From positions 1 to 64,000 of IMG/VR virus record IMGVR_UViG_3300007511_001544: DNA of 64,000 bases; one strand, written 5' to 3'. The stretch comes from a virus. This document shows, one piece after another, positions 27,201 to 35,900 of this stretch; the stretch's first letter is position 1; each line of letters begins with the position of its first letter. The translations under genes and the position numbers were made by a program. A model generated the notes under the pieces. It did not search any database, was not told the DNA's origin, and saw only the letters and a list, made by a program, of their open reading frames with translations.

Positions 27201-29274
27201 TTGGGAACACGAACTCGCATTCCGCTGTAAACCCAAATTCCAACAAAGAAAGGCTTCCGCTACTGCCGCTTATAATCCCATATGATTCGGGCAAATCTGG
27301 ATTGGGATATTGATATATTGTAGCTGCGGAGGAAGACTGGTCTATTAGTCCCGTAAAATCTGCATATTTTTTATTACTAACATCTGCTCTATAATTCGTA
27401 CTTAATTTATAGTCGGAATTTGAACTATACATGTTTAAGTGAAGTATTTCTTCATCTATTCCAAAACAACGTATAAAATTTCGTACCGCCTTTTCGTTGC
27501 CTTTGGATTTAAAAATATGAGTAATGTTATTATATAAGTTTTTGTAGATTGTGTTCTTTACGGAACTTAAATCTTGTTCAAAATTTATGTCTTCGTCTCG
27601 TTTTAAGAACTGTGCCAAAAGGCTTGCATTAGCAAACAATTCTGGTGCCTCAAAACCCAAACTCTCCAAGACACGATCATTGTAAGGAAATTCATTTATG
27701 CTACCAGTCGAACTACCGCTCAAATAGCGCATGTCTTTAATCTTTGTTAGTTGTGAGATTTGTGCATGTAAAGTATCAAAATAATTTGCGATTACTTGTG
27801 ATACATTTTTAAGCTCGTCTCCAGAATTTGCATCTTCTTCTGTAATCCATGCCGGCAATGTATTTAAAATATAAGAAGAGTTTCCATAGTCGTACTGCCG
27901 ACCAAGATCGGTCAATTCTTCCTTTCTAACTGTCATAGTAGAAGCAGAGGGGATAACAATGGGATCCTCGGGTTCTGTCCTAGAGTCAACAGAAGACGTC
28001 AAAGACTGTTGGGTTATTGCGGAACCTGTGTTTCTTGCACCGGCAGCATATCCCGTCCAAGTACCATTGGAAATTCTTCCTGAGTAATCTAGTACTAAAT
28101 TATCAACACTACTTGTTCCTGTAACCCCTTCGTTAAACTTATAATAAACACCTAGATCAACATTGGCATCTTGTGTATTTGTGCCGCCGTGTACATGGGA
28201 AAACCAATACCTTCCGACTTGCTGTCCCGTTCTGGCTGATTTCCAGAACCTGAATTCATCTAAAGATGCTGATAATTTTCCATACCCTTCGAGCGGATCT
28301 TTTGTTCCGGAGGGCGGATTACGGAGGGCACCAATGTTACCTATCATTGAGCCCGTAACCAGGCTAATTTGACCTGCTTGATGTCCACTAGCGGTTATGT
28401 TTGATTCGTGGCAAGCTCCATTAATATAGAAGTCAATTGCGGGCGTAGTTCCTGAAGTATTAAAAACAAACGAAAAATGATTCCAGCCGCTTCCAGTGAT
28501 GTATTTTCCAACACCGCCGGTTGTTGGAATGGATTGTGTCACATAGCCAGTTGTGCCCGAAAGCATCGTGACCAAAAATCGATCCTCTAAGCTTTTAGAA
28601 AGTTCAATTCGAAGATTTCCGAAACACCCATTTGTTACATCGCTTTCGACAGATCCTGTCCTAACCCCATTCCACAGGTCAAAAACAACCTGTATTGGAG
28701 ATTGGGTGTCGGTGCCAGGGTCTCCAGGGATTGCCGACTTTGATAGGAAGAACTCGACAGTGGAACCACTTGGTCCACCAAATTCTAGGTTGTTTTGCCT
28801 ATATTTAGTAGAGAAAAGTGTTCCAGAGTGCGGACCACCCTTGATTTGAATATACTCTGTTTTGCTACCGGGAGTGTAATAGTGAGAGCTTTTTGACACT
28901 GGTGTGCCGTATGCCGTACCAAGACTGACGAACCCTGTTGACTTAGGGTATCTTTCATCTAAAATATATTTTTCTAACGGATTTAATTCGTTATAAAACT
29001 TTTCTTTTTCGTACTTTGATCCGTCATATGGGTAGTTGTTCGTAATATAGTTAAAAGCATTTTCGTAATATTTTTCTGCGGAACCATATTTTGCAAATTC
29101 TTCAGGATTTCCATAATCCAAAGGAGGAATAAATGCATCACGTCTTTTGATGCTCTCGCTTAAATGATGTGCAGATTCTATGCCTCCACTTAGAGTACCG
29201 GCGGCGCTCTTGGCAAGATATTTGCCGACGACCTCTCCTGTGCTATTTTGTTGAAATAACTTTTTTATGCTCAT
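18253..29274 (-). CDS. Giant virion protein, 3673 residues, with LamG-like domain and Pro-Gly-Met repeats
   Basis: This is the longest gene in the window (11 kb). Residues about 140-400 have a concanavalin/LamG-like layout: TVEFFLSK, GWNHFSFVFNTSG, IDFYINGA, LSASLDEFRFWKSART and VYYKFNEG, which in other proteins is a carbohydrate or cell-surface binding fold. Residues about 570-620 (NTIYKNLYNNITHIFKSKGN then EKAVRNFIRCFG) recall P2 gpI-like tail proteins. A long beta-rich middle follows. The C-terminus is helical and Gln-rich, then has seven PPGM repeats and a Gly-rich end (GAGSGDGGGTGGGY). It is probably a tail or baseplate protein with receptor or scaffold roles. Its gene overlaps the upstream one by 4 nt. 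I found no frameshift. Confidence 0.75.
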   Translation of the reverse strand: MSIKKLFQQNSTGEVVGKYLAKSAAGTLSGGIESAHHLSESIKRRDAFIPPLDYGNPEEFAKYGSAEKYYENAFNYITNNYPYDGSKYEKEKFYNELNPLEKYILDERYPKSTGFVSLGTAYGTPVSKSSHYYTPGSKTEYIQIKGGPHSGTLFSTKYRQNNLEFGGPSGSTVEFFLSKSAIPGDPGTDTQSPIQVVFDLWNGVRTGSVESDVTNGCFGNLRIELSKSLEDRFLVTMLSGTTGYVTQSIPTTGGVGKYITGSGWNHFSFVFNTSGTTPAIDFYINGACHESNITASGHQAGQISLVTGSMIGNIGALRNPPSGTKDPLEGYGKLSASLDEFRFWKSARTGQQVGRYWFSHVHGGTNTQDANVDLGVYYKFNEGVTGTSSVDNLVLDYSGRISNGTWTGYAAGARNTGSAITQQSLTSSVDSRTEPEDPIVIPSASTMTVRKEELTDLGRQYDYGNSSYILNTLPAWITEEDANSGDELKNVSQVIANYFDTLHAQISQLTKIKDMRYLSGSSTGSINEFPYNDRVLESLGFEAPELFANASLLAQFLKRDEDINFEQDLSSVKNTIYKNLYNNITHIFKSKGNEKAVRNFIRCFGIDEEILHLNMYSSNSDYKLSTNYRADVSNKKYADFTGLIDQSSSAATIYQYPNPDLPESYGIISGSSGSLSLLEFGFTAECEFVFPNKIHVDKLDYTPRQVSTSSLFGWHTPKDILSSSTDTTWWGPHYDSGLQVVAIKSASLMAEVESPIDEVRDAFFKVLDRHNNVLLTSSVFTNVYDNQKWNISLTVAPKDFPFAQNSASLADISEGYDLKFYAVNYDSGIQRNSFYTTASLTYKSGSDIVSSAKRFYVGARRTNFTGSLLTASDVRASSLRYWTDVLPTGTIDLHSREVDSYGRLHPTRNSYLFQTYNPSVYIPQIDTLALNWDFADVTGSDPSGRFNVSDFSSGSLASGSRGSLYQESPQHISYRFHTGRGDFFPTSSAPIRKEFVYTDRIQLPEYALSSEMVTLKDIDDEAFAPMMRPERFYYAIEKSMYRSISQKMLNLFASIDDLNNMIGEPVNRFRPKYKSMEKLRQIFFSKVGNTPDLEKYLKYYKWVDSALGHMLEQLFPASARFAPGVRTMIENHLLERPKLEYNFMGNRQQSLPASEGGNGAQIIPTPPPDQARINPELSNKGGQPIKAVRQKGKGSNISKEGLIQPFGWKFSHAPLPSSPQKENQNAFWWQSRAERDNPVISQSNPGVMESREAIFAAAQRSYNPIGLVSISAFAPQMSKLEEKMREKVKQVGLAEINFGGLVAEKDIDEEIIPNEIKKIKRSLSASLPGSGDMQGEKLIPFTPVSSTVDTGYQKQLQDKGITNVDFANLHHRQESIQTPFTKQHVGGQQARSVPPAAQKVPSRNERKESFKLDLVTGGGSFSTHKTDETPKGQYTRGPGTSRPVNIENIKTPTGTLAPDGGASAIGNYTKTYEIYQTQDRSKTNLDFALNTETYFKNPTFTSGSMPTPFVTTPARRTSGDTGSVDYDAPRQRSNVKVNKAIIAERFAAPGSKFDSTQMFRDRPSDQFAPNNALPFRNIVVRQKLQTLLKRHTGWGGFQTASLNTLLTRFDSIDMPSFNEGVVTPSGAFPAVYGDDVSDATASLVAIHKTQRNTILRPRLVSGNLNSPLVEIMATGSLRDNAYITRPIPDGDRIAWFMRMSHSQGAIGDWPGQNYADNFHKFILSSSRFPENITLHTSSVANAEKWKLYPGGFGVQSNGVFSNSAGQIQYLWEVNGPYGWVPWTQTRFGQYTTLGRYNAKQNYYIIDAPTITYEAQKVEQIDGDKMQSKRRGQDVSDQLKANTQYQDRALTFANPLGGNNVTFFIGKRYKEPAVTSRYKPLIHHIKTPRGTPSKTEKEFVDVTMKYSYGNELQGFANRGLNVDLGNKQSFKLGQLKRPYEILRDNFVANVDPSVDGVELIKMMTYEETVYPREIYTYSSASRAREYYRNSFWRSDIENTGSLFTLKQGVTTLESLISDANIQDWNRAWNRRVDDRQLEGQGYSSSFGYFVRMDEQFPTGSFTWSNQESPNESWKVASGTVGYAKKFGMYVNAPGGGQPSFSNYGSASTWPLDSFYYAHPHLQAYLTGVALSAAVTSPTTKLLACMASTLPAGELMMPHYGVVLSGAGDNTGSAGDTSTGGIRWNTSSLNSCQYVYSVPTEVLRQTGDGGKKKFVAEFNAIGGPITRPAWTAGEQRRFVDGPKKGDLAPARYPWYNNYEDWAQEVRLAGKDQTIIPEFRISTLMNEYKDLGNFTTVLSAALDITGATNDVNSQAAFNTKNREFLPRYGTSDVAEYLKVFMSRESKDSQFNKSPRHLELKSEATLKLLPYEGFYPVLRTLELATQFSKSYAEYATFTGEPNEFYPRKAADEWQDTVGGAPYTTTGSYRMASAQFRALSRPFFAPGIVYNSIKSGLGVSYPILRKNAVEDFRWGTIEHPTGGPLSGAVSAYYAPAVGGMTATATGSTNAAITIPGGRRRRNEGGAANFEFFDDTLAFGASETRLTAGPANFFYSDTVPFEGIFNPIDYIGDQVRPIILGDHNPILFGIVTGSVNTSASIETTSTTDPETGGTTTTTTMKLYDDELYKLGMSNFMANIPKFFLRQQEDGGFMSKFVAEIPAKANPDSPAGASPAGQTEARKVAVSKEKAYIMEIGLKQSDRHMMYSNPAAFGNATATGSSDWNEMKSTNVKGVGAYGVGATASMENLPSDPNIVKSSSFALTGGLNPTTGRDISGNSGSNIWGQSFFNTASQGSSVIIFKYSADETTPSRLQGLTEGGSGTYEIGYKEADTLAAVSHRIGRITASINLAYANGDTDIYATIGSDDTLILTHDILTSASNGNIITRVGSPDDSVGVPQGPFFGGQTKPFYQEASLELGTTGSIPAGRRWPYTRAEFAPFTPAYYYGPAICRITYVPKENKEVSLEEILSGEDLYIEFVNENGHYYDFDSGSFMGDDGRVKSIDGMPAYGWNRAWQNRQDIDASIVIDNLFPTDGANISPRDKNKWVIMPKWECPILDFPTNATEKPVVAGASAVTRVYDRYDFSTSTGSGDHDPFVTGMWHQYGVMPSSSAEGVFMYISDVSVDTTEFRLLGNPTGTVAHKNGTPSSFAQGVNMTGSGEVVAVRKVPKFVFDSGRTVDSLARLVGFKEEDIQPPGAFISERARKLGQIAEDNEKTISEAIVAMPYYMDKTTQSMKVMTLKANPSALGPKLKEFRKAFIKYSLPPALKKSLENLLPPNYPKVPSFINPFGGDEYDEVLPSKEEISIPIVYLMEHSVALSRQDLADIWQGIMPDIAATMKTSVSAIDHYMPGEAVETKNGKTVFPELILKELELGIPRNGHPRVDMLDIAALGSQDGFKPDIKWMVFKVKERGIDKFSKLILEELNGGPGSLSYNSIFGYISEDLPQEQKEFLKNKKVEYTKRLWSSEKLGEAGNTYNWPYDYCSLIELGKLTMKTGFRPELAREMEDISEGQEKDARSRGERAVKEQQALQQEQLVAAQAKATQLPPGMAPPPGMAPPPGMTPPPGMTPPPGMTPPPGMTPPPGMPASPQEMANNPTLRAQMEFSMVQPPPPVFRTSQVLPPEFTNQQPPMSPAEYVRQNPNMRTPEGLPPEQPPIPLMPANGRRGGAGSGDGGGTGGGY
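18541..18660 (-). repeat. 18-nt tandem repeat encoding PPPGM(T/A)
   Basis: Seven nearly perfect units of 18 nt (catcccaggaggtggtgt, with catgcc and gcc variants at one end) encode PPGM-APPPGM-APPPGM followed by four TPPPGM units. The repeats lie in the C-terminal tail of the 3673-residue protein and are expected to vary in copy number between related phages. Confidence 0.95.
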
Positions 29275-30764
29275 GGGGCTTCTTCATCTACCCTAAACTT
29301 AAATACTTCGGGTTGTTCTCTGTATTTACCCTCAAGGTAATATACAAATTGTAAACCATAAGCATAGCCGGGCTCCAACCACTGCGTGTCTATTTCGAAA
29401 TAATTTCCACTAACATCATACGACATTTTTGTCTCATTGAACGACCCTGTACCATAAGAGACTATTTCCATACTGTCAACAACCCTAAACAATTTCCAGT
29501 ATGCATCTTCGATAATTTCAGAAGGCGGTGCCGAATTAGCTACGCTATAAATGTTCGGATTCCAATTTTTCTCTCGTGCGTAAACTCGAAATGTTGGTTT
29601 TTGACCCTTAACGTAGGAACTTTGAAGATTTGTTATGTCCGAAATATATTGTTTCTCATATTGCAGAAAACTTGCTGTTAAACCTGTTAAATCTATTGAC
29701 CCCGTGAAATATTCTGTTGATCCAGAGTGCCACATATCATGAACAGTTTCTAAAGAACCAGTAATAACAAACGAACAACTGTAAATACCAGTGTGCGCTG
29801 CGCCATTTTCAACCAAAATACCGCCCGTTATTTCTTGTTGTACAGCCCCGGCTGAATCTAAAACGTGTAGTCTGTGTCCTGCTGGCAAGTTGTCATTACT
29901 ACTACTAAAAAAGCTGACATATATTTTTTGTTCTGTGCCAACAAGGCTGGGGATGTTTTTTAACTGTCCACGGATTCTGTTATAGAGGTAAATAGTGTTT
30001 ACATTATCAGAGGATGGAGCTAACGCACTAGAAATAAAGCACTGCCCTCTGTGGTCTTTTCTTGATGAGTCCCAACTGGCTTCGATATAAGGTCTCTTGT
30101 GGAAATAGTCGCTTGTTCTTCCAAAAAACTTTTTCGTATAAAAAGATCCTGAACTACCCGAAATTACCGAATCTTCGTGTCTTAATATAAGTCCGTAATT
30201 TGAAGCGGTGCCGATGCCATCAGTTCGCCACAAATCGACAGCGAACGATACATCCATATCAATATCTTCTAAACCACCAGAAAAGTAGACACTGGAAGAG
30301 TAGCTGCTACTATTGATATAATAATCTCCGCCTGCTACTAGCCAGGCTGTTCCGTCGGCCCCAGAAACCCAGTTACTAACTCCAGCATCAGTATAATTAT
30401 CCATATCAAGTCCACGACCTTCTGTCCAAGACTTGCTCATCATTGATACCTTTAATGTGTAAGCATAAGGAACACTTTCGGCATGAGGGGCATTAAACAT
30501 CTTCAGTCTATATTGGACACTGGATGACGGAATGGTGCCGTCAGATATGTCTGATACAATAGAATCAATAGGAAATTGAACTAATATTCTTGCCTGTTCG
30601 GCGTTAGTTGCATTAATAGAAGCAGAAGTCTGCCCATGAATAACGAATGTTTCTAATATATCGGACGCCCCCATGTTAGAGCCCGTACCACGAGTCAAGA
30701 GATTTTCCTCAAAAGCATTGGTAATAGTGTTATCTTTGGTGGCGTAATATCTTTTAATTCCCAT
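29271..30764 (-). CDS. Virion protein with DNRLRE-like N-terminal domain
   Basis: The 497-residue protein opens MGIKRYYATKDNTITNAFEE. Its first 200 residues have the features of the DNRLRE/CBM-like beta-sandwich: ARILVQFPIDSI, VQYRLKMFNA, LKVSMMSKSWTEGRGLDMDN (the W-x-EG-x-G signature) and a following W-V-S strand. Such domains appear in surface proteins and phage tail proteins as structural or sugar-contact modules. The rest is beta-rich and ends FKFRVDEEAP. Its ATG overlaps the gp6-like gene by 1 nt and its stop overlaps the giant gene by 4 nt. This is consistent with a baseplate-associated protein acting between the wedge and the 3673-residue protein. Confidence 0.65.
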   Translation of the reverse strand: MGIKRYYATKDNTITNAFEENLLTRGTGSNMGASDILETFVIHGQTSASINATNAEQARILVQFPIDSIVSDISDGTIPSSSVQYRLKMFNAPHAESVPYAYTLKVSMMSKSWTEGRGLDMDNYTDAGVSNWVSGADGTAWLVAGGDYYINSSSYSSSVYFSGGLEDIDMDVSFAVDLWRTDGIGTASNYGLILRHEDSVISGSSGSFYTKKFFGRTSDYFHKRPYIEASWDSSRKDHRGQCFISSALAPSSDNVNTIYLYNRIRGQLKNIPSLVGTEQKIYVSFFSSSNDNLPAGHRLHVLDSAGAVQQEITGGILVENGAAHTGIYSCSFVITGSLETVHDMWHSGSTEYFTGSIDLTGLTASFLQYEKQYISDITNLQSSYVKGQKPTFRVYAREKNWNPNIYSVANSAPPSEIIEDAYWKLFRVVDSMEIVSYGTGSFNETKMSYDVSGNYFEIDTQWLEPGYAYGLQFVYYLEGKYREQPEVFKFRVDEEAP

Positions 30765-32557
30765 TATCTAACAACTCCCGTAATATCATTTTCTGGATTA
30801 AGAACGTCTGCTACCGCATTCTGAGGTATTATCAGAAATCTGCCGTCATCTGAAAGGTTTTTTTCCATGTCATACCTAAAGTCGCTATACCCTCCGCCAA
30901 CTTTGTTTGTCAGTTTTACCGAGACCGTATCGACAACCCCTCCAACATCATTTAGGTGCTTGTATATGTCTGTCAAAAATACTGGTTCGCCCATCTGCTT
31001 TTTAACGTTAAATAACTTATCTATCAACCTTCGTGTGCAGGCATTTAACACTTCAAATTTATTGGAGTTCAGATCTACAATAATCTCAAAACTAACCCCA
31101 AAATTTATTATCTTTCCATCTAAAATATCAACCGTATCATTTATCATGCGATATCTATCTAGCCACACTTTAAGGTTATTTTTTAACTGAGGTGTAGCCT
31201 GGGTAAAGTCCCCATTCGTATTTTCCGAAAGAACATACATGTTTAAGTTTCTTTTTGTTGACCTGGGGTCTTGTGTTATGTTTGCTCGTTTAACTTTGCC
31301 AAATCCTGACGGCATACGATAAGATAAAGCAATGTAGTCTGTTCTTGTTACTGCCCTATTTTGGGAAGCAAAAGTTGCATAAGCACGAGTCTTTATCTCT
31401 TCGGCTGTTGGGTCCGAAGTGTCCCCAAGAAGTGGCAAAACATTCTCAACTTCCAAAGAAGCCTCAACATCAGTAACTTTTTCTCTGGTTAGGTCGTTCC
31501 TGTTTGCAAAAGTAAACAAAGGCAAAACAACACTATTAACGGTTCCAACAGGGGCACTAACGTTGTCTGTGCTGTTTGCTCTGTATTTTATAGTTAGTGT
31601 TGTGTTTTCAGGCACAACTCCAAATTTATCTGACTTAATTAAGTTTGTTGGATCAAAAGTTGTGTCGGAGATATATTCTCTCCCTGTGACATCCAAAACA
31701 ACATCGGCAGGATCTGCCACTAAATCACCAGTTAAATTATCGGAAGACCCGTACCCAAATTGGATAAAAGTATTTCCGTCAGCATCAAATTCGGTAACAA
31801 ACCTTCTGGGAACTGGTCTTGTTTTCATTATAAAAGGAACTAAATCTCTATTTGTTCCTCTGTTTGGTTCTTTTACCATGACAACATCTTGTGTTAGATA
31901 ATCTACTTGATAATATTCATTTCCTTGAGTATCTACTATTGAGATGACTTCTGTGAGATTTGAAGCTTTCATTCTTAGTCGAAGAAATCTTTGATAATTT
32001 TCCACCTCTATATCTTCTAGAAGAATTTGCCCCGAGGCAACAATCCCTTGCCCCTTTATTGCAAAAAAGGTAGGCACACCAGTATCTGAATCTACTCTTG
32101 CTACTGTGATTTCATTATTAGCCGCAGTAAAATCTACGTCCTGAAGTAAAGTAAAAACTCCGCCGCCATCTCCTGAAATAATAGTTCCTCTCTTTAATAT
32201 CGGAATGTAGTCAGTGTCAGGTCCGCCAACAGTGGTTGACGCTGGGACTATAACATAAAAATTACAAGGACCTGTGGAAGAAGGAGTTCCTGTCTGGCGG
32301 TATCCTAGTTGTTTTGCTAATCTGTTAACATTTTCAATTTCCATCGCAGTGTCAAGAAAGCTTTCGTTTGCCTGATAGTCCGTATAGAACGAAAGTTGGT
32401 CGCCGACGTAGGAGACAAGATCAAGCATCATGGCACCAAAAGATGCCTCATTAAAATCTTGATATGTGTTGGCATAATAACGTTTTGCGTAGTTTACTAA
32501 CGAGTTTTTGATGCTCTCAAAATCTCGGCTCGTATATGAGATTGGTCGTTTGGACAT
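30764..32557 (-). CDS. Baseplate wedge protein, T4 gp6-like (baseplate J family)
   Basis: The 597-residue protein has the classic N-terminus of gp6-type wedge proteins: MSKRPISYTSRDFESIKNSL, then FNEASFGAMMLDLVSYVGDQLSFYTD and LDTAMEIENVNRLAKQLGY. In T4, gp6 (660 residues) forms the inner ring of the baseplate with gp7 and gp53 and drives the change of baseplate shape during infection. The middle has PTAEEIKTRAYATFASQNRAVTRTDY, the usual baseplate J domain segment. It has a GAGGAA Shine-Dalgarno sequence and follows the gp25-like gene, the standard order in many contractile-tail phages. Confidence 0.9.
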   Translation of the reverse strand: MSKRPISYTSRDFESIKNSLVNYAKRYYANTYQDFNEASFGAMMLDLVSYVGDQLSFYTDYQANESFLDTAMEIENVNRLAKQLGYRQTGTPSSTGPCNFYVIVPASTTVGGPDTDYIPILKRGTIISGDGGGVFTLLQDVDFTAANNEITVARVDSDTGVPTFFAIKGQGIVASGQILLEDIEVENYQRFLRLRMKASNLTEVISIVDTQGNEYYQVDYLTQDVVMVKEPNRGTNRDLVPFIMKTRPVPRRFVTEFDADGNTFIQFGYGSSDNLTGDLVADPADVVLDVTGREYISDTTFDPTNLIKSDKFGVVPENTTLTIKYRANSTDNVSAPVGTVNSVVLPLFTFANRNDLTREKVTDVEASLEVENVLPLLGDTSDPTAEEIKTRAYATFASQNRAVTRTDYIALSYRMPSGFGKVKRANITQDPRSTKRNLNMYVLSENTNGDFTQATPQLKNNLKVWLDRYRMINDTVDILDGKIINFGVSFEIIVDLNSNKFEVLNACTRRLIDKLFNVKKQMGEPVFLTDIYKHLNDVGGVVDTVSVKLTNKVGGGYSDFRYDMEKNLSDDGRFLIIPQNAVADVLNPENDITGVVR

Positions 32558-32583
32558 TTTTATTCCTCAGATTGCTTCAATAA

Positions 32584-32988
32584 TTAGTCATTCGCCTGAG
32601 TTATTATCAAGGTATCATTCTCATCAATAGAGCCAATGTTGTATTGCAGTATCATACGAACACCATTTGCGGTTAAATCTGGATCGTCGTTCGAAGTTAT
32701 AACATTGAAATTAACCACATTAACGAAAGGCATATATCTTGCTATTTGTGACATGATTCTTGCCCTGGCTTCAGAAAATGTGTTAGAATTATAAGGCTCA
32801 AAAAACAGTTCTCTGATCCCTGCACCAAAATCTGGTATCATTATTCTTTCGCCGGGAGAAGTTAGAATAAGATTTTTTAGATTTTGTTTAACAACATCTT
32901 TCAGCGTCTTGTTTAGGCGGTAAGGCCCATCTACTGAATCATACTCAAGCGGAAGTGCAACCGATATTCCATACATTTTGTTTGCCAT
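32584..32988 (-). CDS. Baseplate wedge protein, T4 gp25-like
   Basis: The 134-residue protein matches T4 gp25 (132 residues) in length and in its motif: TLKDVVKQNLKNLILTSPGERIMIPDFGAGIRELFFEP, the widely conserved PGE(R)xxxPxFG block. gp25 is part of the wedge core that starts sheath assembly, and is found in all contractile injection systems. The rest is a three-strand sheet (VVNFNVITSNDDPD, RMILQYNIGS). The gene begins in close contact with the stop of the large LysM protein and lies immediately before the gp6-like gene. Confidence 0.9.
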   Translation of the reverse strand: MANKMYGISVALPLEYDSVDGPYRLNKTLKDVVKQNLKNLILTSPGERIMIPDFGAGIRELFFEPYNSNTFSEARARIMSQIARYMPFVNVVNFNVITSNDDPDLTANGVRMILQYNIGSIDENDTLIITQAND

Positions 32989-32989
32989 T

Positions 32990-35900
32990 TTATGTTCTTC
33001 CCTCTATAGCTAGTCGTAACTGTTCTATAAGTGACTCAATTCGCTGCCGCTTGTTCACATCCCAAGTGCCGTATTCCTCTACCATTATATTTAATTGATC
33101 TAATTGTCTTGTTTTTAGCGATATATTTGCTAATATACCTATGATGTTGCTGTCAGATTCAGCAACTCTCTGCCTTGATCTTATAGCATATTCCGAATTG
33201 CTTGACAGGCGGCGGGTTGGCGGTGTTCTCTCGAAGGTTCCCCAGAATTTTTCAATAGCGGCAATGAGATTCTGATAATATATAAGGTCGCCGGTATCTC
33301 TCATGCCGCCTGATTGCGCCATAAATCCTTGCTCCATCAAGGAGACGAATGCCCATAGTTTTCTGTTTCCTTCGACAGCTTGTGTTCGATTAATAAGCCT
33401 ACCTTGGTGGTATGCTTCCCCAACTCTAAAGTCTGCGCTAGTAATACTGTCTGCTCCTCTAACTTTCAAATCCGTTTCGGGATTATATTCACTATTACCT
33501 CCTGCGCCTCCATAATTAGAAATATTTAAAGAGGTGTTTTGGTTAATAATGCGAATAATTTGTTGCAACTTTCCACGCATAGCCTCTCTGTTGCTTATCC
33601 TAAATCGATCATAAGGTGCGCCGCCTTTTGCTTCCTCGGCTTGATTTAAATAAGAGCCCATACTCTCAAGCCTTCGCTGAAGATTAAGCTTCAAATTCTT
33701 TAGTGTTAGAGTTTTATCTCTAACTTGAGTTAGGTATCTGTGCCTGGCTTGGAGTTCGTCTAAGCTTCTATATGTTCTTCCGCCAATAGTAACAGGATAA
33801 GGTGATGGTCCAGGCGGCGGCATTTCACGAGCTTCTGGCTCGACGTCAGAGGGGGGCGGCAAACGTCGGGGAGGCGGTGGAGGCGGTGCGGGATCTTCTT
33901 GTGGCGGCGGCAACCGTGGCGGTGGTGGAGGCGGTGGGGGCGGGGGCTGCTGGCGGCCGCCTTGTTGTTCTTGTTGTTGTTCGTCTTCTCTTTGCTGTTG
34001 TTGCTGCTCTTGTTGTTGCTCTTGTTGTTCTCTCTGTTCTGGTTGGTTTTGTTGCTCTTGTTGCTCTTGCTCTTGTTGCTCTTGTTGCTCTCCCTCTTGG
34101 CGAGCAACTCTTTGCCGGTCTCGTATATCTTGCTGTTCTCGTTCAGCTTGTTGGCGCTGTTGTTCTTGGTTTTGCCGGCGCTCACTTTCTTTCCAGGGTT
34201 TCATTATAGCATCGTTTTGGTCTGCCTCGATATTCCTCGAACCGGCTAGAACACTGTCTGATCTTTTAAGTTCCTTCTTTAAATCATAGTCAGTGTATTC
34301 GGAAGACAACGCAGGAGGAAAATATTCTGGATCTAGGGATTGCATTGCTTGAATGTCAGCCATTCGAACTTTTGTCCTTTCTTGGAACGCTAGATTGGGG
34401 GTGTTTTGGGTAATGTTTACAACCTTATCAATATAGATGTACTGGAGACCGACAAGTAGCGGTATCGGCATATAAGCTAAATACCTTTCGTTTATAAAAT
34501 CTTCGTCAGACATGTTTCTGACATCTTCTAGTCTATTAAACCCAAGTTGTTCACGGTTCCCTCCACCCAAAGTGAGCCAACCACCAAGAGAAATGTGGTC
34601 GCCCTGGTTCTCTCTTGTATACCCTTTTTTCAGATATCTTGCCAAAAGCTTATATCTATCTCCAAAGCCAGAAAGAGGTCCCCCAAGTTCTTCCCCCGCA
34701 TTATCCTCGACGATTTTAAAATAATTTCTCTTGGTTGTTACATATCCTTGAAATTCTAGGTCATCTCCATCTAATGTTTCTGTTATGGCTGATCCAGCAG
34801 AAACATTCAGAAGCATTCTTTTTAACATCTGCCTAATGATATAATGAAACATCCCAGGCAAGTCTGTTCCGGTGTCTTGTTCAGACAAATTATCAAATCT
34901 AAACTCAACTTTGTCATCTTCTGTATCTTCTTTGAGCGGCAATGGGTTTCCGGCATCATCTGTTTCGTTCCCATATAGGGTGCATGTTTTAGATATTATC
35001 TCAACCCCTTCCCATATTTTTTGCATAGAGATTGACCCTTGACTGTCTTTTTCATACAGGTCGTTTAAGATCTTATTACTTAAATAAGATCCTAACATAT
35101 TAATCGTATCCGGCGTCATCAAACTATAACCGTTATTAAACCACGGCAACCCGTTCATTATGAACGATATAAGTCTTACCTGAAACATGTTGAGGACTGT
35201 TCTGGCTTTAAATTCTTCTGTTGGTAAATTGCAAGGGTCTGAGTTGGGGCCAAAAACAGGCACAGAAGCTCGGATCAAAGTGTCCGTTAGTCTTCTTTGA
35301 AGGTCTCGTCTTTGTGATCCGTATGTAACCTTGACAACAGTATCAGGTATGTTATAATAATTATTTACAGTCGGATAAGCGAGCGCATGGACATCCACCC
35401 AAGCCTTGTCTGATGGGTTTCGCCCTTCTCCAAGGTTATATCTTTGAGCAATTTGTCTGGCTCCGCCGAGTGCTCCGCCTCTACCACCAATCGGCATTTC
35501 TTGTTCTCCCCGTTCTGGGGCGTAGCCCATATAAAGAAGTGCTTTAATATATCTGTTGAGCCTGGTGCGCTGGGCTGTGTCAAAATGAGATGGGTCAACT
35601 CTCGAAAGATGGTTTTTAATTGAATAGTTTGCCAACTGAGATTCTGGGAGATTATCCTCAGCTAGGTGAAACTCTGCCAAAACTCGCTCTGGCTCATATA
35701 AAGGTGGGAATTTAAGCTGATTTATTCGCCGCTGCGACATACCTCCCTGCCGCAACAAGCGTTCTTGCCCTTCGGTCATGGGACCTCGGACGCCGACTGT
35801 GCGATTAAAAACCACCTTACATGTTCCTCTAGGAGAACCAGATAAACTGGGGTCGCCTGGAATATATACAAGCTCTACTTCTCCACGAGCGACGTTGTAT

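Noticed and set aside
33802-34249. Long hydrophobic reading frames on the plus strand rich in Leu and Val
   Set aside because: They are the reverse reading of the Gln and Pro triplet tract in the LysM protein and have no start signal or homology.
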